Position numbers and translations under genes: made by a program | The notes under the pieces: model-generated | The model's input: only the letters and a program-made list of their open reading frames with translations | Told to the model about the DNA's origin: nothing | Database searches by the model: none | Part shown: in pieces, positions 1 through 6,001 of the stretch | Layout of the letters: the number at the start of each line of letters is the position of its first letter | How positions within the stretch are numbered: the first letter of the stretch is position 1 | Source: Solirubrobacteraceae bacterium | Lineage (GTDB): Bacteria; Actinomycetota; Thermoleophilia; Solirubrobacterales; Solirubrobacteraceae | Reading direction: 5' to 3' | Assembly: GCA_030151725.1 (NCBI GenBank) | Contig: JASLDD010000220.1 | Location: 1-7,144, forward strand | Length of the DNA: 7,144 nt

Positions 1-191
1 TCCTCGGCGCGCAGGCGACCCGTCAGCCTGATCGTCTCGCGCATCTGCTCGAGGTACTCGCTGCAGTGCTCGCAGCCGGCCAGATGAGCGTCGAAGCGTC
101 GGCGCTCCGAGCGCGGCAGGGCGTCCTCGAGGTAGTCGGTGATCAGCTCGACCATCTGTATGCAGGCGAGCCCGCGCCTACGCAGCAGCAT
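1..191 (-). CDS. Zinc-finger anti-sigma factor (zf-HC2 type), C-terminus cut by window edge
   Basis: The first 63 residues are visible; the rest lies beyond the left edge. They show the N-terminal zinc-binding anti-sigma fold: Cys10, a helix with the typical TDYLE run (residues 18-22), then His36-x3-Cys40-x2-Cys43. Proteins of this family bind and hold an ECF sigma factor inactive in the cytoplasm until a signal releases it. The chosen ATG at 191 overlaps the end of the sigma gene by 14 nt, as expected for a co-translated sigma/anti-sigma pair. A second in-frame ATG at 155 would remove Cys10, one of the usual zinc ligands, so the longer form is preferred. Whether a transmembrane segment or sensor domain follows cannot be seen. 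The family call is firm; the signal is unknown. Confidence 0.82.
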   Translation of the reverse strand, partial: MLLRRRGLACIQMVELITDYLEDALPRSERRRFDAHLAGCEHCSEYLEQMRETIRLTGRLRAE

Positions 192-783
192 CCTGGCCCC
201 CAAGCTCGTCTTCGAGCGCCTGGCGCAAATGGCTGCGGCCGCGGTGCAGCAGGACCCGCTGGTTGGCCTCGCTGATCGATAGCGCCTCGCAGACCTCCTG
301 GCCGCTGAGGCCGTCGACGTCGCGAAGCATCACCACCTCGCGCTGGCGCTCGGGCAGCTCCTGAAGCGTTGAGTGCAGGCGCTCGGCCAGCCCCTCGGCG
401 AGCAGGCGCTCGTCGCTGTCCTCGACCCAGTGCTGCGGCGGGGACATCCACGCCCCCGAGACGTCGAAGCGCGACTGGTCGACGACCGGGCCTGCGTCTC
501 CGATGGCCACGCTGCGGTGCTCACGCACGCCTGTGCTCCGTGCGCGGTTGACGAGGATGCGCAGCAGCCACGTCTTGAAGGAGGAACGGCCCGCAAAGCC
601 GTCCAGCCCTCGCAGCACGCCGATCCAGGTGTCCTGCACGACCTCCTCGGCGATGGCGCTGCTCGGAACGAAGGTCCGCGCCAGCCGCAGCATGGCGCTG
701 TGATGGCGGGCCACAAGCAGGACGAACGCCTGCTCCTCGCCGGCCTGCGCGCGAGCGAGCAGTTCCGCATCCTCGTCCACCAC
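178..783 (-). CDS. ECF-type RNA polymerase sigma factor
   Basis: A 201-residue sigma-70 family protein of extracytoplasmic-function size, which directs RNA polymerase to specific promoters. Region 2 covers about residues 8-85, with the EEVVQDTW segment at 46-53 and the FKTWLLRILVNRAR segment at 69-82. After a linker, region 4 covers about 138-192, with LPERQREVVMLRD (143-155) and a helix-turn-helix ending in SEANQRVLLHRGRSHLR (171-187). There is no region 1.1 or 3. The GTG at 783 is preferred because AAAAGG lies 6 nt upstream. An in-frame ATG at 843 would give 221 residues, but it has no purine-rich site and adds a hydrophobic N-terminus unlike the family. The GTG at 780 is also possible. The 3' end overlaps the zinc-finger anti-sigma gene, its likely antagonist. 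Target promoters are not identifiable here. Confidence 0.9.
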   Translation of the reverse strand: MVDEDAELLARAQAGEEQAFVLLVARHHSAMLRLARTFVPSSAIAEEVVQDTWIGVLRGLDGFAGRSSFKTWLLRILVNRARSTGVREHRSVAIGDAGPVVDQSRFDVSGAWMSPPQHWVEDSDERLLAEGLAERLHSTLQELPERQREVVMLRDVDGLSGQEVCEALSISEANQRVLLHRGRSHLRQALEDELGGQDAAA

Positions 784-789
784 GGCCCG

Positions 790-795
790 CCTTTT
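790..795 (-). promoter_or_regulatory. Ribosome binding site of the sigma factor gene
   Basis: AAAAGG on the minus strand, 6 nt before the GTG at 783. It is the reason the shorter 201-residue sigma factor is preferred over the version starting at the ATG at 843, which has no purine-rich sequence at the right distance. Confidence 0.5.
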
Positions 796-900
796 GAGCG
801 GCAGCAGCGGCGCGGCGATGGCGAGGATCAGACCCAGGCTCATGCCGGCCCATCGAATCGTGTTCTTGCATCGCAGCTCATGCCGTTCATTTACAGCCGT

Positions 901-959
901 GCAGGCTACGGCGCGCCGGGTGCGCGCCGCAACCCGAACGGATCTCTTGTCTAGCCTGC
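901..959 (-). terminator. Nested GC-rich inverted repeat at the end of the beta-propeller gene
   Basis: An inner perfect 8-bp stem (909-916 with 922-929, 5-nt loop) is flanked by an outer perfect 8-bp pair (901-908, GCAGGCTA on the plus strand, with 952-959, TAGCCTGC). The outer right arm includes the TAG stop of the propeller gene. On the transcribed strand there is no run of T after the stem, so this is not a canonical intrinsic terminator. U-poor GC hairpins just after stop codons can nevertheless end or stabilise transcripts in high-GC actinobacteria. It lies between the propeller gene and the sigma gene and could separate their transcripts. The base pairing is read directly; the function is inferred. 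Confidence 0.38.
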
Positions 960-2075
960 CACGATCCCCTCGCCGCCTGCGCCACCGGGCACAGACACCG
1001 AGCCGAGTTTGACGAGGGCGCCTCCGGCGCCGATCCCAAACTCGTCGACGAGGCCCGCCGCACCGGTCTGCACGTAGAGGAACTGCCCACCGCTCGTGAC
1101 CGCCGCGTCGACCGTGCCCGCGTCCGTTTCAGTGGTGGCGAGCAGCGTCAGCGCTCCGCCGAGGCCCGATTGGAAGGTGCTCAGCGATGCGCTGCCGGCG
1201 TTTGATGCGTAGAAGTGCACGCCGGCACGGACTATCCAGCAGGTCGCTGCCTGGGCCGTTCCCACCGCGGCAAGCGGTGTCACCGTGCCGTCTTCGTTCA
1301 GGGTGAAGCTTGCCAGCGCGTTGGTCCCGGCCTCGCTGGCGACGAGGTTGCCCTGCGGGTCGAAGCTCACGGCGAACGGCACCGCGCCGGGCTCGGGGTT
1401 GACGACAGGCGCGCTCGACAGCCGTCCGGAGGGTTCGACGTGGAAGACGTCGATGTCGCTGCCGTTGCCCTTCGTCGTGACGATCAGCTGGGTGCTGTCG
1501 GGCGAGAAGGCCACCTGGCCGGGCGTGTGGGTGAACTGGGGGGTTTCGGTGGGGTTCAGGCCGAGCGCGCGACTCGAGTCGCTGAGCGGCACGAGCCGTC
1601 CGCCGAGGACCCGATAGCCCTCGAGCGATCCGCCTGCCTCGGCGTTCAGGACATAGACCACACCGTGGCGGAAGGCGACGCTGACGGGGAAGGTGCCGCC
1701 CGAGCCGATCACCTGGCGAAGCTCCAGCTGCTCGCCGCGAACGACGAAGACGGAGACGGTGTTGCTGCCGGCGTTGACCGCGAACAGCAGGCCGGCGTCC
1801 CGGTCGTATGTGAGCGCGCCCTGCGAGGCGAGGTGGTCGACGACCGATCCTTCGAGCGCTCCCCCGAGACCGCCGGTGTTATAGGCGGCGAGTGGGGTGA
1901 GGCGTCCGTTTGTGGCGCGGTCGTAGGCGATGACCTGATTGCCGGCGAGGTTGTCGCTCTGCACGAACACAGGCTGTCCGCTGGAGGCGGCGAGCGCGCT
2001 GGCCGAGCCTCCGATACCGCCGAGCACTGCCATGGCCGCGATTGCGGCCACGCCGAGACGAGTCCTTGCTTTCAT
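951..2075 (-). CDS. Secreted beta-propeller protein, lactonase/YVTN-like family
   Basis: A 374-residue protein with a clear Sec signal peptide: basic N-terminus (K2, R4, R6), a hydrophobic stretch at about 7-23, and a likely cut after Ala27 (A-S-A). The mature part is a series of blade-like repeats, each with a Y/F-A/V-x-N-A-G-x-N-type strand followed by a F/Y-x-L/V strand, for example LFAVNAGSNTVSVF, VYVLNAEAGGSLEGY, LVASEAGTNALASF and FYASNAGSASLSTF. This matches the seven-bladed lactonase-type propellers (the 6-phosphogluconolactonase/muconate-lactonizing-enzyme fold family). Many secreted members have no proven enzyme activity, so lactone hydrolysis is only a possibility. The start has a strong ribosome site (GAGGGAG at 2083-2089, 7-nt spacing). 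The gene lies 61 nt downstream of the exporter gene, behind a hairpin, so it may share that transcript or be separately controlled. The protein probably acts outside the membrane. It has almost no cysteine. Confidence 0.85.
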   Translation of the reverse strand: MKARTRLGVAAIAAMAVLGGIGGSASALAASSGQPVFVQSDNLAGNQVIAYDRATNGRLTPLAAYNTGGLGGALEGSVVDHLASQGALTYDRDAGLLFAVNAGSNTVSVFVVRGEQLELRQVIGSGGTFPVSVAFRHGVVYVLNAEAGGSLEGYRVLGGRLVPLSDSSRALGLNPTETPQFTHTPGQVAFSPDSTQLIVTTKGNGSDIDVFHVEPSGRLSSAPVVNPEPGAVPFAVSFDPQGNLVASEAGTNALASFTLNEDGTVTPLAAVGTAQAATCWIVRAGVHFYASNAGSASLSTFQSGLGGALTLLATTETDAGTVDAAVTSGGQFLYVQTGAAGLVDEFGIGAGGALVKLGSVSVPGGAGGEGIVAG

Positions 2076-2082
2076 TGCGGTT

Positions 2083-2089
2083 CTCCCTC
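2083..2089 (-). promoter_or_regulatory. Ribosome binding site of the secreted beta-propeller gene
   Basis: GAGGGAG on the minus strand, 7 nt before the ATG at 2075. It is the strongest Shine-Dalgarno match in the window and starts 4 nt after the end of the hairpin at 2094-2125. Folding of that hairpin could therefore affect access to it (inference). Confidence 0.6.
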
Positions 2090-2093
2090 GAGA

Positions 2094-2125
2094 GTGGATG
2101 GACTTGCAACGTGCAGTCCCTCCAC
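2094..2125 (-). promoter_or_regulatory. Imperfect inverted repeat/hairpin in the exporter-propeller gap
   Basis: On the minus strand a 14-nt arm beginning GTGGAGGGAC pairs with a 15-nt arm ending GTCCATCCAC across a 3-nt CGT loop. This gives 13 base pairs, one G/A mismatch and one bulged A. It begins 11 nt after the exporter stop codon and ends 4 nt before the propeller gene's ribosome site. No T-run follows, so a plain intrinsic terminator is not well supported. The inner part (GGACTGCA / TTGCAAGTCC) also resembles a roughly 20-bp dyad operator of the kind bound by TetR- or GntR-like repressors. An mRNA-stabilising or attenuating stem is equally possible. The pairing is seen directly; the role is inferred. 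Confidence 0.45.
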
Positions 2126-2136
2126 GGCGCCGCGCG

Positions 2137-3609
2137 TTACACGGGGACGCTCGCGGCTCCCTCTTGACGGGCGGAGTCCGAGTGCGCTCGACTGTCTCGG
2201 GAGGAGATCAGCACGAGCGTGAGCAGCGCTCCCGCGAGCGCAAAGCCGGCTCCGACGAGGAAGGCTCGGTCGAAGCCGCTGGTGAGGGCGATGGCGACGT
2301 CGTGCTGACCCGCATGGGTCACGGCCTTGGTGCGGCTGTTGGCGATCGTCGCGAGGATCGCCAGGCCGAGCGCGCCGCCGACCTGCTGGGCGGTGTTCAC
2401 GAGCCCTGAGGCCAAACCTGCCTCGTGCGGGGTGGTGCCGGTCACGGCGGCGATGGTGACGGGCACGAACGACAGCCCCAGCCCGATCGCCGCGAGCAGC
2501 GACGGCCCGAGCACGTTGGTCGCGAACGTGCCCCCGGTGCCCGGCACGCGCGAGAACCAGAACAGCCCACCCGCCACGAACAGCAGGCCGGCGACGAGGA
2601 TCGGCTTGAAGCCAAAGCGTGTGACGCCGGCCGAGGCTGCGCCCGCGGAGAGGATGATGGCGATGGCGAGGGGGAGATAGGAGAGGCCGGCCTTGAGCGC
2701 GGAGTAGTGGAGCACCTGCTGCATGTAGAGCGATACGAAGAAGAACATCGAGAACAGCGACATGCCGATCAGCAGAGCCACGGTGTCGGCGCCGCGCAGC
2801 GTGCGCAGGCGGAAGATCGAGAACGGCATCAGCGGCGCACGCGAGCGCAGCTCGATCGCCAGGAAGGCGATCAGCAGCACGACCGCCCCGGCGATCTTCA
2901 GCAGCGTGGAGCTCGATCCCCAGCCGACGTTGACGGCGTCCACGAGCGCGTAGACGAGCAGCGCGAGCCCGGCCGTCACGGTGATTGCGCCGGGGATGTC
3001 GAAGCTGCGGTTCTCCTGCTCGGCGTGGCTCTCCTCGAGCAGTCGCGGGGCGAGGAACGCGCAGAGGACGCCGATGGGAACGTTCACGAACAGCACCCAG
3101 CGCCAGCTGAGCCCGCTGGTGAGCACGCCGCCCAGGAGCACGCCCGCCGCGCCGCCGGCACCGGCGACAGCGCCCCAGACTCCGAGCGCGCGATTGCGCT
3201 CGGCGCCTTCGGAGAACGTGGTCGTGATGATCGACAGCGCGGCCGGGGAGACGATCGCGGCACCCATGCCCTGCACGGCGCGCGCGACGATCAACCACGT
3301 CTCAGATTGGGCGAGGCCGCCGGCGAGGGATGCCAGCGAGAACAGCACGAGCCCGACCATGAACATCCGGCGGCGCCCCATCAGGTCCGCGAGGCGCCCC
3401 CCGAGCAGCAGAAAGCCGCCGAAGGTGAGCGTGTAGGCGTTGACCACCCATGTGAGGTCGTCCTGGGAGAAGTGCAGGGCGCGACCGATCGACGGCAGCG
3501 CGATGTTGACGATCGAGGCGTCGATGACGACCACGAACTGCGTCATCGCGAGCAGCGCGAGCGCGAGGTTCTTGGCGCGCGGGTCCAGGGTCAAGTGTTT
3601 GCGGAGCAA
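2137..3609 (-). CDS. DHA2-family (EmrB/QacA-type) 14-TM MFS exporter
   Basis: A 490-residue inner-membrane protein with about 14 hydrophobic helices, the usual length for proton-driven DHA2 drug/solvent exporters. Family motifs in order: the helix-1 motif VVVIDASIVNIALPSI with Asp30 (26-41); motif A, GGRLADLMGRRR (70-81); motif B around Arg110 with RAVQGMG; motif C, GVLLGG (156-161), followed by WRW and FVNVPIG (169-180). The substrate cannot be predicted. No ATG or GTG start is available before helix 1. The first TTG (3609) overlaps the hydrolase gene by 19 nt. A second TTG (3594) gives a protein five residues shorter and a 4-nt TTGA overlap with the hydrolase stop. Neither has a good ribosome site, so translational coupling to the hydrolase is likely. 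Linkage to the three enzymes suggests export of a substrate, product or toxic intermediate of that pathway. Confidence 0.92.
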   Translation of the reverse strand: MLRKHLTLDPRAKNLALALLAMTQFVVVIDASIVNIALPSIGRALHFSQDDLTWVVNAYTLTFGGFLLLGGRLADLMGRRRMFMVGLVLFSLASLAGGLAQSETWLIVARAVQGMGAAIVSPAALSIITTTFSEGAERNRALGVWGAVAGAGGAAGVLLGGVLTSGLSWRWVLFVNVPIGVLCAFLAPRLLEESHAEQENRSFDIPGAITVTAGLALLVYALVDAVNVGWGSSSTLLKIAGAVVLLIAFLAIELRSRAPLMPFSIFRLRTLRGADTVALLIGMSLFSMFFFVSLYMQQVLHYSALKAGLSYLPLAIAIILSAGAASAGVTRFGFKPILVAGLLFVAGGLFWFSRVPGTGGTFATNVLGPSLLAAIGLGLSFVPVTIAAVTGTTPHEAGLASGLVNTAQQVGGALGLAILATIANSRTKAVTHAGQHDVAIALTSGFDRAFLVGAGFALAGALLTLVLISSRDSRAHSDSARQEGAASVPV

Positions 3610-4430
3610 GTATCGATGACCCGGCCATCATAGGAGGCCGCGGACGCCGCGCAGGTGCGGATCACGTCAGCCACGGCGGCGGGGTCGTCGAAGAACGGCA
3701 CATGACCGGCGCCGAGGGTCACGTGTCTCGCCCACGGCAGCATCCTGCGAGCCCTGGGCGCCTGCAGGCGGTAGGGCAGCAGCTTGTCGCGGCGTCCCCA
3801 AGCGATCGTCACGGGGGTGGTGCGCAGCTGCTCGGGCGAGGAGAAGCGGTAGCGGTTGAAGGCCTCTAGCGCTCCCTCGAAGGAAGGCGCGTTCCAGGCG
3901 TCGCGCAGGGTCTGCACTGCCTCCTCGGCGGGCAGGCGTCCGGGATAGCCGAAGTTCTGGGAGAAGAGGGCAACGCGCCCGGCGCGGGTGCGAGCGGCGG
4001 CCTCGATCGCGGGGCGGCCCGCGAGCGGCATGCCGCCGAGCGCTCCGAGGGAGAGCTGGCAGAAGCGCAGCTCGGCCTTGTTCCAGAAGCCCGCCGGCGA
4101 GAAGACGCTGGCCGAGGCGATGGCACGCCGGCGTGCGAGCTCCAGGGCAATCGCCCCACCCATCGAGTTGCCGGCCACGTGCGGGCGTTCGAGGCCGAGC
4201 TCGGCCAGGAACCACTCGAAGGCATCGGCGTAGGCGGGGATCGTGGGGTCGATGCCGCTGGACAGGGGCGCGGAGCGCCCGAAGCCGGGGGAGTCGCAGG
4301 CGATGACGTCGAAGTGCGGAGCCAGCAGGTCGATGACGGGCCGCCACGCCTGCCAGTGGTGGCCGAGGCCGTGGAGCAGGACGAGCGGCGGTCCGTGGCC
4401 CTCGCGGTGGTGGTTGATCGAGGCGCTCAC
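3591..4430 (-). CDS. Alpha/beta-fold hydrolase (probable esterase/lactone hydrolase)
   Basis: A 279-residue cytoplasmic-looking enzyme with no signal peptide. The HGLG oxyanion-hole motif is at 20-23, the nucleophile elbow GNSMGG puts Ser89 at its centre, the acid Asp215 lies in WGRRDKLLP (211-219), and the catalytic His243 lies in GAGHVPFFDDP (240-250). The DSPGFGRS segment (46-53) is also typical of the family. With the full triad present it should be active on an ester, lactone or C-C bond substrate; sequence alone does not choose between these. The GTG at 4430 overlaps the stop of the dehydrogenase gene by 4 nt (GTGA), the classic coupled arrangement. The reading frame continues open further upstream inside the dehydrogenase gene, but that stretch is low-complexity Arg/Pro shadow sequence. 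Beside a Baeyer-Villiger monooxygenase, hydrolysis of the ester or lactone it makes is the natural role (inference). Confidence 0.92.
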   Translation of the reverse strand: MSASINHHREGHGPPLVLLHGLGHHWQAWRPVIDLLAPHFDVIACDSPGFGRSAPLSSGIDPTIPAYADAFEWFLAELGLERPHVAGNSMGGAIALELARRRAIASASVFSPAGFWNKAELRFCQLSLGALGGMPLAGRPAIEAAARTRAGRVALFSQNFGYPGRLPAEEAVQTLRDAWNAPSFEGALEAFNRYRFSSPEQLRTTPVTIAWGRRDKLLPYRLQAPRARRMLPWARHVTLGAGHVPFFDDPAAVADVIRTCAASAASYDGRVIDTCSANT

Positions 4431-6001
4431 GCCCGCCCGCGAATGAGGTCGGCTCCGCGCTCGGCGATCATGATGGTCGGGGCGTTGGTGTTGCCGCCGA
4501 CGATCGTGGGCATGATCGAGGCGTCGATCACGCGCAGGCCCTCCAGGCCGTGGACGCGCAGCTGGGAGTCGACGACGGCCTCGGGGTGCGTGTCGCTCAT
4601 CCGCGCGGTTCCGACGGGGTGGTAGATCAGCATCAGGCGCCGGCGCAGGTCGGCTTCGAGCTCCTCGCGCTCGACGGCGCCGTTGCCGGGCTTCAGCTCC
4701 TTGACGGTGATCTCGCTGAGCATCGGTTGGGCGGCGATCTCGCGCGCGAGGCGCATCCCTGCGACCATCGATTCGACGTCCTCGAGCTCGGACAGGCTGT
4801 TGGTGAGGATGTGGGGCTTGGCGGTGGGGTCGGAGGAGCGCAGCCAGACCTGCCCTCGGGCCTTGGGCGAGACGAGCACGGGCGCGATCACCATGCAGTC
4901 GCCCTCGTAGGTCTCGGCGCCGTGGTCTTCGAAGTAGGCGGCTCCCATGTGGAACTGGATGTCGGCCGCCGGCAGGCCGCCGCGGGTGCGCGTGAAGGCC
5001 ACGACCTCGGCCACCGTCGAGCTGAGCTTGCCCGACTTGCGCAGCAGCCACTCGGCCAGCGCCTTGGGCTTGTCGGCGCCGTAGAGGGTGTTGGTGTCGC
5101 TGACCTCCCAGATCATGGTCACGAAGGGATGATCCTGGAGGTTGCGCCCGACGCCGGCAAGCTCGTGGTGCGTCTGCACGCCTGCCGCCTGCAGCTCGTG
5201 AGAGGGACCGATGCCCGATAGCAGCAGCAGATGGGGCGAGCCGATGGCGCCCGCCGCAAGCAAGACCTCCCGCTCGGCGCGGAGTACTTGGACACCGCTG
5301 CGCCCGTGGCGCACACGCACGCCCACCGCGCGCGAGCCCTCCAGCTCGACCCCCAGCACGTCGACGCCCGTGCGCAGCTCCAGGTTGGGCCGGGAGAGTA
5401 CTGGACGCAGGTAGGCGTCGGCGGCGCTGAAGCGGGCCCCGTTCTTCTGCGTGACCTGGAACATCGAGACGCCGTCCTGCTCTGGGCCGTTGTAGTCGGC
5501 GATCCGTGGTATGCCGGCGCTCTCGCTGGCGGCGAGCAGCCGCCTATCCAGCGGTCGCGGCGAGCGCTGCTCGCTGACCCGCAGGGGACCTCCGGCGCCG
5601 TGGTACTCGGATGGTCCGCGGACGTTGTCCTCGGACTTGATGAAGTAGGGGAGTACGTCTTTATAGCCCCAGCCGGGCGCGCCTTGTGCCTCCCAGGAGT
5701 CGTAGTCGAGCGGGCGTCCGCGCACGTAGAGCATCGCGTTCATGGAGCTCGACCCGCCGACGGCCTTGCCCCGCGGGATGAACAGCGAGCGATCGTCGAC
5801 GTGCGGCTCGGGCTCGGTGGCGAAGTCCCAGTCGAGCTTGGTGTGGAACTGCTGCGGGAAGGCGGCCGGGATCTTGATCTTCAGCGAGCGGTCCTTGCCG
5901 CCGGCCTCCAGTAACAGCACCCGCGTGCCGGGATCCTCCGAGAGTCGATTCGCGAGCACGCATCCGGCTGAGCCGGCGCCGACGATCACGTAGTCATACA
6001 T
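4427..6001 (-). CDS. GMC-family FAD-dependent alcohol dehydrogenase (choline dehydrogenase-like)
   Basis: A 524-residue flavoprotein. The N-terminal FAD-binding fold has GAGSAG (8-13) and Glu32 in LLLEAGG. GMC signature 1 lies around 77-95 (GKAVGGSSSMNAMLYVRG), and signature 2 reads GAIGSPHLLLLSGIG near the middle. The catalytic pair is His461 in YHPVGTARM and Asn504 in GGNTNAPTIMIAE. Length and C-terminus match the BetA/AlkJ-like dehydrogenases, which oxidise alcohols to aldehydes or ketones and pass electrons to a carrier. Choline itself is not implied, since many paralogues act on aliphatic, terpene or polyether alcohols. The start at 6001 is supported by GAGAGG 6 nt upstream and an 8-nt overlap with the monooxygenase gene; an in-frame ATG at 6037 would add 12 unusual residues. 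It probably supplies the ketone used by the monooxygenase or oxidises the alcohol released by the hydrolase (inference). Confidence 0.93.
   Translation of the reverse strand: MYDYVIVGAGSAGCVLANRLSEDPGTRVLLLEAGGKDRSLKIKIPAAFPQQFHTKLDWDFATEPEPHVDDRSLFIPRGKAVGGSSSMNAMLYVRGRPLDYDSWEAQGAPGWGYKDVLPYFIKSEDNVRGPSEYHGAGGPLRVSEQRSPRPLDRRLLAASESAGIPRIADYNGPEQDGVSMFQVTQKNGARFSAADAYLRPVLSRPNLELRTGVDVLGVELEGSRAVGVRVRHGRSGVQVLRAEREVLLAAGAIGSPHLLLLSGIGPSHELQAAGVQTHHELAGVGRNLQDHPFVTMIWEVSDTNTLYGADKPKALAEWLLRKSGKLSSTVAEVVAFTRTRGGLPAADIQFHMGAAYFEDHGAETYEGDCMVIAPVLVSPKARGQVWLRSSDPTAKPHILTNSLSELEDVESMVAGMRLAREIAAQPMLSEITVKELKPGNGAVEREELEADLRRRLMLIYHPVGTARMSDTHPEAVVDSQLRVHGLEGLRVIDASIMPTIVGGNTNAPTIMIAERGADLIRGRA

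Noticed and set aside
844..871. Alternative ATG start (871) in another frame upstream of the sigma gene
   Set aside because: The frame it opens runs out of phase through the sigma gene and yields Arg/Ala-rich sequence without sigma motifs.
909..932. Possible promoter TTGCGG - 18 nt - TAGCCT on the minus strand before the sigma gene
   Set aside because: Weak match to both boxes, and it lies inside the GC-rich inverted repeat. ECF- or SigA-type promoters in high-GC DNA cannot be called on this evidence.
1215..2222. Plus-strand open frame (335 codons) opposite the propeller gene
   Set aside because: It is antisense to a gene with a good ribosome site, signal peptide and repeats. The translated product has no recognisable family features.
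2072..3298. Minus-strand open frame (408 codons) inside the exporter gene in another frame
   Set aside because: Very Arg-rich with no membrane segments or motifs. The overlapping frame carries all the MFS motifs.
2425..3633. Long plus-strand open frame (402 codons) opposite the exporter gene
   Set aside because: Its product is Arg/Gly/Glu/His-rich low-complexity sequence with no domain, and it lies fully antisense to a clear membrane transporter. It is a typical shadow frame of high-GC coding DNA.
4431..5051. Upstream extension of the hydrolase frame into the dehydrogenase gene
   Set aside because: The extension is Arg/Pro/His-rich shadow sequence, while the hydrolase fold begins right after the GTG at 4430, which has a standard 4-nt overlap.
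5231..5914. Plus-strand open frame opposite the dehydrogenase gene
   Set aside because: Antisense shadow of a well-supported GMC enzyme; no ribosome site or family match seen.
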